From Candidatus Krumholzibacteriia bacterium (lineage in GTDB: Bacteria; Krumholzibacteriota; Krumholzibacteriia; LZORAL124-64-63): a DNA stretch of 37,460 nucleotides. Below the pieces are notes generated by a model, which saw nothing but the letters and a program-made list of their open reading frames with translations, did no database searches and had not been told where the DNA came from. Shown piece after piece: positions 10,201-17,605 of the stretch (positions within the stretch are counted from its first letter, which is position 1; every line of letters starts with the position of its first letter). The translations under genes were made by a program, and so were the position numbers. Location: contig JADGDU010000033.1 in assembly GCA_016744705.1 (NCBI GenBank), positions 1 to 37,460 on the forward strand, given 5' to 3'.

Positions 10201-10512
10201 GCCAATGGAGTAGCTTGCTTCACCGTCAAAAATAGGAGAGAAGGTGACACCCGCGTTGTGGGTTTCCCAGACGCCGCCACTGCAAACGCCCACGTAATAG
10301 TGGTTTTTATTGCGAGGATCTACTGCAAAATCGGCGATGCGTCCGGAGGCGATGGCCGGACCGATTTCCCGGAAGGCCAGCCCGCCAAAATCGCCACTGG
10401 AAAATGGCGTTTCATCTGCGGCCATGGCCGTGGTGGCCATGAGAATGAGCAGGCAGGTCAGGATGAGAGTGCGCGCCGCCACAGCGGTGCCTTGGCTTGA
10501 AAAACGGGGCAT
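7216..10512 (-). CDS. Exported VPS10/sortilin-like BNR beta-propeller protein
   Basis: The 1098-residue protein starts with a signal peptide (hydrophobic core LILTCLLILMATTAMA, cut near residue 31). Residues about 35-760 carry roughly ten Asp-box/BNR turns, for example SVDGGASWQNM, TIDGGATWDLV, TTDGGATWTEL, SEDMGHSWTRI, TRNGGKNWTQL, matching the sortilin-type propeller found in many bacterial proteins labelled glycosyl hydrolase. The remaining 300 residues hold a beta domain (IILTIKDSAGAIVRRFGG, YSVTLSQRV) and a helical C-terminal region. AGAGG precedes the ATG. No catalytic residues for glycan cleavage can be pointed out, so a binding or scaffold role is as likely as hydrolysis. Its long antisense open frames are shadows. 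It stands alone. Confidence 0.85.
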   Translation of the reverse strand: MPRFSSQGTAVAARTLILTCLLILMATTAMAADETPFSSGDFGGLAFREIGPAIASGRIADFAVDPRNKNHYYVGVCSGGVWETHNAGVTFSPIFDGEASYSIGCLTISPSHPDIIWVGSGESNSQRSVAYGDGIYKSVDGGASWQNMGLKRSLHIGRIIVHPTNPQIVWVAAEGPLWGPGGDRGVYKTIDGGATWDLVLEIDENTGVVDMVADPRDPEVIYAASYQRRRHTWTLINGGPGSGIHKTTDGGATWTELSSGLPGTDMGRIGLAIAPKAPDTVYAIIEAAKDKGGFFRTQNGGASWNKMSNYVAGSPQYYNEIIPDPINPDRVYSMDTFLQVTEDAGKNWRRLSYASKHVDDHALWINPIDTDHLLAGCDGGIYESFDRGDNWRFFPNLPITQFYRVAVDNDEPFYNVYGGTQDNNTIGGPSRTTFGHGASNREWFFTLGGDGFKPAIDPTNPNIVYSQWQHGNLHRYDKTSGENLDIQPQPELGEILNWNWNSPLLISPHNHKRLYYCSQKVFVSEDMGHSWTRISDDLNSGVDRNKLEIMDRVWGVDAVAKNNSTSVYGSVIAFNESAVTEGLLMAGTDDGLIHVRQPGQSHWVQYNSFKDVPDGSYVSDLEPSLFDDNVIFATFDNHKRDDFKPYVLMSDNQGKSWKNIAGDLPERGTVYTIAQDHVDSELLFVGTEFGMFFTRNGGKNWTQLSAGIPVIACRDLEIQRRESDLVVASFGRGFFILDDYSPLRNLTPEVMDEAAVIFPVKDALLYNQGTPVGSAGKGHQGDAFWLAKNPPYGAIITYRLDEGLKTLQKQRRKADSEKFKNNEPVFYPSWDELRAEDRELDPAIILTIKDSAGAIVRRFGGPSSSGFHRVAWDLRYPDISPVNLNRSGPSTPWDDIPAGPYAMPGTYSVTLSQRVLEEETVLAGPVEFNTSLLGNNETQTSDFGASLAFQKKAAELNRVVLGTSRTMRDASSRLNHIRQAINDTPALERTMLDEVDRLDHQVADMWVVMNGDRTISSHSEATTPGLRSRVSRVMWGTRSITSAPTQTQQESLAVAASQFGPLLEELRNLVEKDIKDLEARLEAAGAPYTPGRIPVWQK

Positions 10513-10600
10513 GGTTTTCCTCTTTCACAGGACAAATGAAAGCCTGCGCGCGGGTCGGGGGCCGTACGCGGATCAGTGTGTGGAATATTTCAGCAGGTTA

Positions 10601-10630
10601 TATATAACAGATAAAGGGCTAGCCGATCAA
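10601..10630 (-). promoter_or_regulatory. Likely promoter of the VPS10/BNR gene
   Basis: Minus-strand TTGATC (10630-10625), 18 bases, then TATATA (10606-10601), which lies in the palindrome GTTATATATAAC (10597-10608). The -35 overlaps the last codons of the upstream kinase gene. It would give a leader of about 80 bases. Confidence 0.4.
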
Positions 10631-11935
10631 TTCATCATCCGGGTTTTCGGAAGAAGTTTCGCCCAGGGGCAGATAAATGCGGAAATTGGTGCCTTTACCC
10701 ACCTCACTGTCCACTTCAATGGTTCCCTCGTGGTCAAAAATAATGCCGTGGCTAATGGAAAGCCCTAATCCGGTGCCTTTTCCCACATCTTTAGTGGTGA
10801 AGAAGGGGTCAAATATTTTGGAAAGCACATCTTCGGGAATGCCGCTGCCGTTGTCGGCGATGGATATTTCCAGTTGGCCGTTTTGCACACTGGTGCCCAC
10901 GGTGATGGTACCGCCGCTTTCGGGCATGGCGTGAGAGGCGTTGACCAGGATGTTCATGATGACCTGGTTGATCTGGCCTTTATGACATTGGACCACGGGG
11001 ACAGATCCAAATTCACGGACGATTTCGCAGCTATACTTCAATTCATTCCAAACCATTTTGATCATGGCTTCGATACCGTCATTGATGTTGTGCGGCCCGC
11101 GGGCGTCAGAATCTTCCCGGGCAAAACTCTTAAGGTTTTGGACAATTTCAGCCACCCGGTGCACGCCTTCCATGGATTCGCTCATGACATTGTCGGTGTC
11201 TTCAAGAATGAAATCCAAGTCTTCTTCTTCTTCGAGTTCGGCAATGGCCTTTTGTAGAACGGCTTTGTTTTCCTTGTCATCGATTGGCAAAGCTGCAAGC
11301 TCCCGATACAGAACAATTATGGCCTTCATGGAGTCAATATATTCGCTGATGGTTCCCAGGTTGCTGGTTACGTACCCCACGGGGTTGTTGATTTCATGAG
11401 CCACACCGGCGGCCAACTGGCCAATGGAAGCCAGTTTTTCTGATTGCACAATGCGGTCTTTGTGTTCTTTGAGTTGGGTGTGTGCTTCCTGGAGCTTGTC
11501 CCGGCTTTCCAGCAGTTGGTTTTCTGCGGCCACCCGGCCGCTGATGTCTAAAAAGCTGAAAACCATCAAATTCGAAAATTCATCCTGCAGCAGAGTGGTG
11601 GAAAACATCACCGGCACAAGGCTCTGGTCTGAATGAAGCAAATCCAATGTGCCGGAGCTGCCCTCGGGCTCCATCTGGTGGAAAGGGCAATTGGTCTGGC
11701 GCCCGGATGGGAGGCAAGTGTGCACTTGTTCGCCCAGCAAGTCGTCAATGTCCTGGCCCAAGGTGCTTGCGGCAAGGGGATTAACGTCCATGATCTGTTG
11801 GGTGGCAGTGTCCAGAATGAGCAAACCTGTTTGGGCCGCATCAAAAATGGCATTGAACAGGAGGTTGCCTTGGTTTGTTTCCCGTTGGCTACGCGCCTCG
11901 CGTTCGTGTTCAACAACGATTGCTTGCTTACTCAT
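10619..11935 (-). CDS. Soluble PAS-domain sensor histidine kinase (island kinase 1)
   Basis: The 438-residue protein has no membrane segment, so it senses inside the cell. A PAS domain covers about 22-135, with cysteines C74 and C83 in a loop (HTCLPSGRQTNCPF). A coiled-coil stretch (135-165) leads to the H-box ASIGQLAAGVAHEINNP with phospho-acceptor H180. The ATP lid follows: N-box QVIMNILVNASHAM, G1 DNGSGIPEDV, F-box FDPFFTTK, G2 GKGTGLGLSISHG. All catalytic motifs are intact. It is divergent from the REC/HD gene at 12129 and closely resembles kinase 2 at 15605 around the H-box. It probably phosphorylates one or more of the three nearby receivers; the signal is unknown. The start at 11935 has only a weak ribosome site. 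Confidence 0.93.
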   Translation of the reverse strand: MSKQAIVVEHEREARSQRETNQGNLLFNAIFDAAQTGLLILDTATQQIMDVNPLAASTLGQDIDDLLGEQVHTCLPSGRQTNCPFHQMEPEGSSGTLDLLHSDQSLVPVMFSTTLLQDEFSNLMVFSFLDISGRVAAENQLLESRDKLQEAHTQLKEHKDRIVQSEKLASIGQLAAGVAHEINNPVGYVTSNLGTISEYIDSMKAIIVLYRELAALPIDDKENKAVLQKAIAELEEEEDLDFILEDTDNVMSESMEGVHRVAEIVQNLKSFAREDSDARGPHNINDGIEAMIKMVWNELKYSCEIVREFGSVPVVQCHKGQINQVIMNILVNASHAMPESGGTITVGTSVQNGQLEISIADNGSGIPEDVLSKIFDPFFTTKDVGKGTGLGLSISHGIIFDHEGTIEVDSEVGKGTNFRIYLPLGETSSENPDDELIG

Positions 11936-12045
11936 GCCGGAACCTAAGCCTTAAATTTGAACAAAAGATCCATCAGAAATCCCTGAGTTTGTGTGGGCTT
12001 TCCTACTGGAATCATTATCGACGGGGAATAAAAAAACTTGAGTGG

Positions 12046-12075
12046 TTGCACGGAAGCAATCCCTGATGCTAAATT
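12046..12075 (+). promoter_or_regulatory. Possible promoter of the REC/HD-GYP-like gene
   Basis: TTGCAC, 18 bases, TAAATT, ending 53 bases before the ATG at 12129, within the 193-base gap between two divergent signalling genes. The hexamers are imperfect. Confidence 0.35.
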
Positions 12076-12128
12076 TTACCTGTGTTGTTGGCAATCTCCC
12101 ATTCGTCTAAAAGGCAGAGGAACGGAAC

Positions 12129-13313
12129 ATGAGCACGAAACCCCGGATTTTATGTGTGGATGATGAAGAGAATATCCTCAATGCCATCCAGCGCAGCCTG
12201 CGCAAGAGGTATGACATCGTCACCGCTGGGGGAGGTAAAGAAGGTCTGGAGGCCATGGCCGAACAAGGGCCTTTTGATGTGGTGGTTTCCGACATGAAAA
12301 TGCCGGAAATGAATGGGGCCACCTTTTTGCGCCATGCCCGCCAAAAACATCCTGATACCGTACGCATGCTGCTGACAGGGTTTGCCGACCTGGACACTGT
12401 CGTCACGGCTGTCAACGAAGGTTATATCTACCGCTTTTTGGCCAAACCCTGCTCCGCTGCAGTCCTGGCTGATGCCATAGACGGCGCAGTGCGCCAGCAC
12501 CAGTTGCTGACATCCGAAAGAGTGCTTTTGGAACAGACCCTTAAGGGCAGTATTCGTGCCTTGACGGAAATTCTGGCTTTGGCCAATCCAGCGGCTTTTG
12601 GCCGGGGAACACGCATTTCCCAGCTGGCTATTCTTTTGGCCAAGGTCATGAAGGTGGACGATCCCTGGCAGGTGGAAGTGGCGGCCATGTTGTCGCAAAT
12701 TGGGTGTATCACTCTGCCTCAGGAAACGGCTATGCGTTGGTACTCGGGTTCGGAATTGAGTGAGATCGAAGAAGATATGATTTTGCGTATGCCGGAGATC
12801 ACCAACAATGTCTTAAAACCTATTCCGCGTCTGGAACCGGTCTTGGATATTTTGACCAACCAGATGTTGAATTTTGATGGAAGTGGCAAAGCGGGCAACA
12901 AACTGGTAGGCGAAGAAATTCCCATGGGAGCCCGCATCCTGAAAGTTTGCATCTGTTGTGAAGAATTGATCGCCAAGGGTGCCACCCCTGGAAATGTTCT
13001 GGATGCTCTGCGAGCCCAGAAGAGCTGGTTTGATCCGGATATTATTGACGCCTATGAAAACGTGGCCAGCTCAGGGGGAGCAGAAGAGACCATCCGCGGT
13101 GTGACCTTGCAGGAATTGCGCACGGGAATGGTTTTTACTGAGGATGTAAAATCCCGGAACGGCCTTCTGCTTGTGGCTTCCGGCCAGGAGTGCAACGTCA
13201 GTCTGTTGGAACGAATCCAGAATTATGCCGACACCACCGGGTTGGTTTTACCCATGTGGGTGAAGAACCCGGACCTGCCGGAAGAGGAAGATGAAGTGGT
13301 GCTGGATAGCTAG
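12129..13313 (+). CDS. Response regulator: receiver plus degenerate (catalytically dead) HD-GYP domain
   Basis: The 394-residue protein opens with a complete receiver: acidic pair D11/D12, phospho-acceptor D55 (VVVSDMKMPEMNG), T83 and K106 (YRFLAKP). Residues about 140-315 align by eye with HD-GYP phosphodiesterases: AMLSQIGCITLP stands where LLHDIGKIGIP is expected, and FDGSGKAGNKLVGEEIPMGARIL where DGSGYP...GEEIPLGARIL is expected. The HD pair is therefore SQ (189-190), GYP is GKA, and the histidines normally before DGxGYP are absent (ILTNQMLNF). The metal site is gone, so cyclic-di-GMP hydrolysis is not expected; phosphorylation-controlled binding is the likely mode. A C-terminal 75-residue beta module follows. 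AGAGG-like sequence precedes the ATG. Its TAG stop overlaps the stop of the facing HDOD gene. Confidence 0.88.
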   Translation: MSTKPRILCVDDEENILNAIQRSLRKRYDIVTAGGGKEGLEAMAEQGPFDVVVSDMKMPEMNGATFLRHARQKHPDTVRMLLTGFADLDTVVTAVNEGYIYRFLAKPCSAAVLADAIDGAVRQHQLLTSERVLLEQTLKGSIRALTEILALANPAAFGRGTRISQLAILLAKVMKVDDPWQVEVAAMLSQIGCITLPQETAMRWYSGSELSEIEEDMILRMPEITNNVLKPIPRLEPVLDILTNQMLNFDGSGKAGNKLVGEEIPMGARILKVCICCEELIAKGATPGNVLDALRAQKSWFDPDIIDAYENVASSGGAEETIRGVTLQELRTGMVFTEDVKSRNGLLLVASGQECNVSLLERIQNYADTTGLVLPMWVKNPDLPEEEDEVVLDS

Positions 13314-14518
13314 ATTAGTTCCAGATCCTGCCGGGAAAATGCTACGGGTATTTGCCGTATTTCCTCACCCATCAACTGGGTTATGTCCGGGTTTGCCCCT
13401 TCCCCGAAGAGAACCAGTTTCTCTTGATGGTTTTTCAGGATGGGGGCAATTTTTTGCAATTGCTCGGTCTTCAAACTGCTGGGATCCAGGATAATGAGAT
13501 CGACGGCCCCGCTATCATTGGCCTTTGCGAAGAACTCTTTCATCCCCAGCATGGTGTGCCCAAAGTGCCCCAAAACTTGGCTAGTCCATTCGGCCCGCAG
13601 AGCATCAGTGCAAATCATGACAACGGTTTTTGACTCTTGGCTCACCACGGTGGAAGCGCCCGCATCGCCGTCAGTGGCAATTTTCAGGAAAAGCTTGGTT
13701 TCAATAATTCTTTGGTCCATTTCATCCAGAATGTCGGCCACTTCTTTAGTGTTTAGACCGGTGACTTTGACCAACTTTCTAAAATCCTCTTCGCAAAGTG
13801 AACGCTCATATACATCTCCATGAACACTGGCAAACAGGTCGCCCAAGGCAACGAGACTGATCAAAGGGTCTTCTTTTCCAGTAATGACTTTGGGGGTGTG
13901 GTGGAATCGAATGGCATCACAAATGTTGCCGGGCAGCTTCCATTGCTTTAACAGTTTTTGCCCAGCACGGGTATGGGCCATGCCGATAAAGCGGCGTTCG
14001 TTTTCCACCATGTTGACGGGGCCCATGTCCATGACTTGCATGAATTCATCGGGCACTGCCAACAACAAGACCAAATGGCCGATATCATGAAGCAAGCCTG
14101 CAACAAAAGCCTCTTCTGGAACGATGGTCTTGGTGTGCCTGGCCAGGACTTCGCAGGCTGCAGCGGCAGCAATGCTGTGATCCCAAAATTTCTCTTGAAG
14201 CTCACCGGTTCCGGCTTTGGACAGCACCCGTGTGACTCCCAGCCCAAGAGCCAGATTGCGCATGGCTGCGACACCCAAGATAACAATGGCCCGGGGAACG
14301 GTGGATACTTTGCCACTCAAGCCGTAAAACGAACTGTTGACCAATTTCAATACTTTGCTGGTCATAGCTTGGTCTGAATTGAGCACCAGGCTGATATCGT
14401 CGGCCGAGCTATTATCGTCTTCCATAACCAACAGGAGTTTCTGCACTACCAAAGGCAGAGGCGGCAATTCCTTGATGGTTTTCAGAATTTGAGTTGTGTG
14501 GTCCATCGTTACACTCAC
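13310..14518 (-). CDS. HDOD-domain protein with C-terminal pseudo-receiver
   Basis: The 402-residue protein carries an HDOD domain over about 10-215 (LPPLPLVVQKLLLVMED, NSSFYGL, AIVILGVAAMRNLALG), keeping the His-Asp pair H144/D145 in GLLHDIGHL. A helical middle region to about 290 follows. The last 110 residues look like a receiver fold (VVMICTDALRAEW, VDLIILDPSSL, IPVAFSRQDLEL). It has an Asp at the acceptor strand but no clear acidic pair, Thr or Lys, hence pseudo-receiver. HDOD proteins serve as signalling hubs in cyclic-di-GMP and stress pathways without known catalysis. The GTG start is chosen because GGAGG lies seven bases upstream. It overlaps the REC/PAS stop in the sequence GTGA, so the two are translationally coupled. 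Confidence 0.88.
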   Translation of the reverse strand: MSVTMDHTTQILKTIKELPPLPLVVQKLLLVMEDDNSSADDISLVLNSDQAMTSKVLKLVNSSFYGLSGKVSTVPRAIVILGVAAMRNLALGLGVTRVLSKAGTGELQEKFWDHSIAAAAACEVLARHTKTIVPEEAFVAGLLHDIGHLVLLLAVPDEFMQVMDMGPVNMVENERRFIGMAHTRAGQKLLKQWKLPGNICDAIRFHHTPKVITGKEDPLISLVALGDLFASVHGDVYERSLCEEDFRKLVKVTGLNTKEVADILDEMDQRIIETKLFLKIATDGDAGASTVVSQESKTVVMICTDALRAEWTSQVLGHFGHTMLGMKEFFAKANDSGAVDLIILDPSSLKTEQLQKIAPILKNHQEKLVLFGEGANPDITQLMGEEIRQIPVAFSRQDLELI

Positions 14519-15312
14519 GAGGTGACCTCCTCTAGCAGAATTACGCAGCCTCTTGGGTTGTCTTCGGTCCCCAGGCGAGAGGGACGCGCGTGGAGGTCTT
14601 TTTCATCCCATTGGAAATGAAAATCTTCAATCTCAGAAGAGGCCAGGCATTGCCGAATTCTTTCCACCGCTTCCAGAGGCAGGATGTCATCAATCTCTAC
14701 TCCGGGCATCATGCATTGCAGGGGAGTGAGCTGTTGCCGGGCCGTATCATTGGTCATGATCAGTTCTTCTTCCTGACTTATGCCAAGAACCATCAGAGGC
14801 AAATGTTCCAGAACTTCCTGGCTGAACTGGAGGGAGCGTGTGCGCTCTACCACTGAATCTGCCAGTAGGTTGTTCAGCCTTTCCAATTCCACCAGTTGGT
14901 GTTTGGTTTGTTCGCTCAGTTCCCGGTTTTGAATGACCAGATTATAATGGGCGAGGCCTTGCCTAATGATGGTCTTAAGGTCTTCATCTTCCCAGGGTTT
15001 CCCAATAAAACGAAATACTGCGCCCCGGTTGATACTGTCGACAATGGCTTCGGCTTCGGCGTAACCGGAAAGCACAACCCTTACTGTGTCGGGGTAGAGA
15101 TCTTTAACTTGGCTGAGAAATTCGGTACCGGACATGTTGGGCATGCGTTGGTCACTGACCACCATTTGGATTTCATTGGCTGCCAGAATTTCCAGTCCTT
15201 CGGCACCACTTTCCGCTGTGAAAAGCTTGTAGGGCTCTTTGCGTAAAGATCGCCGCAGGGAACTCAGAATCGATTTTTCATCATCCACTGCAAGGACAGC
15301 ATGTTCGGACAT
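14515..15312 (-). CDS. Response regulator: receiver, coiled coil and PAS-like domain
   Basis: The 265-residue protein has an intact receiver: acidic pair D10/D11, acceptor D54 (MVVSDQRMPNMSG), VVLSGYAE, and Lys in FRFIGKPWEDEDL. A coiled coil (about 125-165, NRELSEQTKHQLVELERLNN) joins it to a PAS-like domain (about 165-262: EHLPLMVLGISQEEELIMTND, then strands to RGCVILLEEV). No DNA-binding or enzymatic output is present, so it probably works by protein contact. It is the first gene of a coupled pair with the HDOD protein, whose GTG overlaps its TGA. The receiver resembles that of the REC/HD-GYP-like protein (RSLRK, FRF/YRF-x-KP), which suggests common ancestry. GAGAG precedes the ATG. Confidence 0.88.
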   Translation of the reverse strand: MSEHAVLAVDDEKSILSSLRRSLRKEPYKLFTAESGAEGLEILAANEIQMVVSDQRMPNMSGTEFLSQVKDLYPDTVRVVLSGYAEAEAIVDSINRGAVFRFIGKPWEDEDLKTIIRQGLAHYNLVIQNRELSEQTKHQLVELERLNNLLADSVVERTRSLQFSQEVLEHLPLMVLGISQEEELIMTNDTARQQLTPLQCMMPGVEIDDILPLEAVERIRQCLASSEIEDFHFQWDEKDLHARPSRLGTEDNPRGCVILLEEVTS

Positions 15313-15604
15313 AACGCTCTCTTTTTCACCATAGCCTGTTGAATGGGCCAGGTTTGAAGTTTTGGAGCCCTCATATTTGGGCTTTTCGTAGGTATTGGTT
15401 CGGCAGGTTTCGGATTAGTCTAAAGGAATTTCTGTGGTTTTTTATAGGCATCAAAAATCGAAGAGGCAGGAATACTCTTGTCTAAAGACCCCTTTATTAA
15501 TATCCGATAAAAAAATAGCGAGTTGGTGGAATTGATTCGCTTGGTAATCATTGAGACGGGGAGTTTTTGGAAATCCTGGATTGTTCAATGTCAAAGGAAT
15601 TGTC
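15313..15604. other. Divergent intergenic region of the signalling island
   Basis: This 292-base AT-richer gap separates the REC/PAS-HDOD pair (minus) from kinase 2 (plus). It must hold promoters for both. TTGTCT (15478-15483) followed 17 bases later by TATCCG is the best, still poor, plus-strand candidate. I found no sigma-54 GG-N10-GC element, no strong hairpin and no open frame worth calling. Confidence 0.6.
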
Positions 15605-17575
15605 ATGAGTCTCGGTTATACAGACGACTATTTGGAGTGTCAGTCGGCAGATGCTAGCAACAATTGCTTTAGCCCGATGATGGAAAATACCAGCCATGAA
15701 ATTTATGCTTTTGATTGCCAAACCCTTGAGATCGTTCATTTCAACCAGGGTGCCATAAACAATCTGGGCTATTCCGCGGAGGAAATGAGTGCCCTTTCGA
15801 TTTTGGATATCAAACGAGATCATACACTGGCAAGCTATTTGAACTTGGTGGATCCTTTGTGTTCAGGAGCCAATCAATCCATGGTTTTTGATGCCATTCA
15901 CCACCGAAAAGATGGATCTACCTATGCGGTGGAAGTTCAATTACTGCTTATGCCTGAAAACCCGCATTTGTTCTTGTCCATCATTCTTGATACCCGGGAA
16001 CAAAAACAGCAAGCAGATCTCTTACGGGAAAGTGAAAACCGGTTCAGGACCGCCTTCGAGACCAGCAGCGATTGTGTTCTTATTTTGGGCCAGCAAGGCA
16101 GCCATCTCTTTGCCAATCAAGCGGCCATGGATTATGTGGGCACAACAGCGGAACAAGCCGTTGGTAAGAATATTCAGGAAAGATTGAGCCATATCCCAGA
16201 ATTTATGAATTTGTGGAAGGGGCGAATAGAGCAGGTCTTTTCCACTGGGAAAAGTCTGCGGGTTCAGGATGACGCAGTATTGGATGGGCGGCAGGTTTAT
16301 TCCGACTCCATTTTGGCCCCAATTTGCTCCGGAGATGGCCAAGTGACATCCGTCTATCTGGTCCTCAGAGACATGACTGAACTCAAGGAGACGGAACGCA
16401 AGCTGGGCGATTCTCACGAAATCATAAACAGGAGCCCGGCCGTTGCTTTTCTTTGGAGTAACACCCGTGGCTGGCCTGTCGTTTTCGTATCAGACAATGT
16501 TCTAAATGTTTTGGGATACAGTTCGGATGATTTCTTTTCAGGCAAAGTGGCCTATTCAGAGCTTGTTCATGAAGAAGATTTGGAACGTGTCATCAATGAA
16601 ATGGTGAAGTATTCCGAAGATGATGAATGCGAGGGATTCACGCACGATCCTTACCGGTTGATCACCAAGGCAGGACAGTCCGTTTGGGTTGAAGACCGCA
16701 CGACGTTCCGCCGCAACAGCGAGGGGCTGCTCACTCACTATCAGGGGATCGTTCTGGATATTACTGAAAAAATTGATGCGGATATGGAGAGAATTCGCCT
16801 TGAAAAGAGCTTGTATCAGAGTGACAAGATGGCTTCCATCGGACAATTGGCAGCGGGAGTGGCCCATGAGGTTAACAACCCTATCGGGTTCATTTCGTCC
16901 AATTTGAAAACCATGGCTGATTATATTCAGGAGTTGAAAGGTCACTTCCTTGCCCATAATCCCGAGAGCTTCAATCCGGAAGTAGCCGCCTTGTTTGAGG
17001 ACTTTGAGGAAGCGGTGTCCGAATCACTGGATGGTGCTCAAAGAGTTAAAAGAATTGTGGCTGATATGATGGGAGTATCCCGCCCAGGCATCGACAAAAT
17101 GGAACAAACTGATTTGCATGATGGAATAGATTCCACCCTGAATATTGTTTGGAACCAGATCAAAGACACTTGCAGGGTTGAAAAGGAATATGGGGATATC
17201 CCTCAGTTGGAGTGTTTCCAAAACAAAATCAACCAGGTTTTTCTGAATCTGCTGGTCAACGCCGGGCACGCCACGGAGCACAAATCGGGATTGATCAGAA
17301 TCAAAACATGGGCAGACCTGGAACAGATCCATGTCTCCATCCGAGACAATGGCAGCGGCATTCCTCAGGAACATTTATCCAGGTTATTTGACACCTTTTT
17401 CACCACCAAGGAAGTGGGGCGGGGCACGGGCCTGGGTTTGAGCCTCTCCCGTGACATTGTTCACGAGCATGGCGGATCCATCACCGTCACAAGTGAAGTT
17501 GGACAAGGAACCGAATTTGTCGTTTCTTTGCCCCTTGTTCCCGTTGCCTCACAGGAATCAATTCCCGTGGTCTAA
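15605..17575 (+). CDS. Soluble multi-PAS sensor histidine kinase (island kinase 2)
   Basis: The start is the ATG at 15605, preceded by AAAGGA, which gives 656 residues. Three PAS domains lie in series: about 30-140 (HEIYAFDCQTLEIVHFNQ), 145-270 (RFRTAFETSSDCVLILG, ending DMTELKETE) and 280-400 (PVVFVSDNVLNVLGY, QGIVLDITEK). The H-box MASIGQLAAGVAHEVNNPIG carries H421. The N-box (NQVFLNLLVNAGHAT), G1 (DNGSGIPQEHL), F-box (FDTFFTTKEVG) and G2 (GRGTGLGLSLSRD) are intact. There is no membrane helix. The phosphotransfer core is clearly paralogous to kinase 1. The deacetylase gene begins only 30 bases after its stop, so it may head an operon that runs to metF. Likely partners are the receivers at 12129 and 14515. 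Confidence 0.93.
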   Translation: MSLGYTDDYLECQSADASNNCFSPMMENTSHEIYAFDCQTLEIVHFNQGAINNLGYSAEEMSALSILDIKRDHTLASYLNLVDPLCSGANQSMVFDAIHHRKDGSTYAVEVQLLLMPENPHLFLSIILDTREQKQQADLLRESENRFRTAFETSSDCVLILGQQGSHLFANQAAMDYVGTTAEQAVGKNIQERLSHIPEFMNLWKGRIEQVFSTGKSLRVQDDAVLDGRQVYSDSILAPICSGDGQVTSVYLVLRDMTELKETERKLGDSHEIINRSPAVAFLWSNTRGWPVVFVSDNVLNVLGYSSDDFFSGKVAYSELVHEEDLERVINEMVKYSEDDECEGFTHDPYRLITKAGQSVWVEDRTTFRRNSEGLLTHYQGIVLDITEKIDADMERIRLEKSLYQSDKMASIGQLAAGVAHEVNNPIGFISSNLKTMADYIQELKGHFLAHNPESFNPEVAALFEDFEEAVSESLDGAQRVKRIVADMMGVSRPGIDKMEQTDLHDGIDSTLNIVWNQIKDTCRVEKEYGDIPQLECFQNKINQVFLNLLVNAGHATEHKSGLIRIKTWADLEQIHVSIRDNGSGIPQEHLSRLFDTFFTTKEVGRGTGLGLSLSRDIVHEHGGSITVTSEVGQGTEFVVSLPLVPVASQESIPVV

Positions 17576-17605
17576 ACAATATCCATGGAAAAGCACGGAG
17601 ATCCC

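Noticed and set aside
11875..12066. Small open frame in the gap between kinase 1 and the REC/HD-GYP-like gene
   Set aside because: It overlaps the kinase N-terminus on the other strand, has no ribosome site, and shows no motif.
15313..15604. Sigma-54 promoter upstream of kinase 2
   Set aside because: The nearest GG and GC pairs are spaced 9 or 12 bases, not 10.
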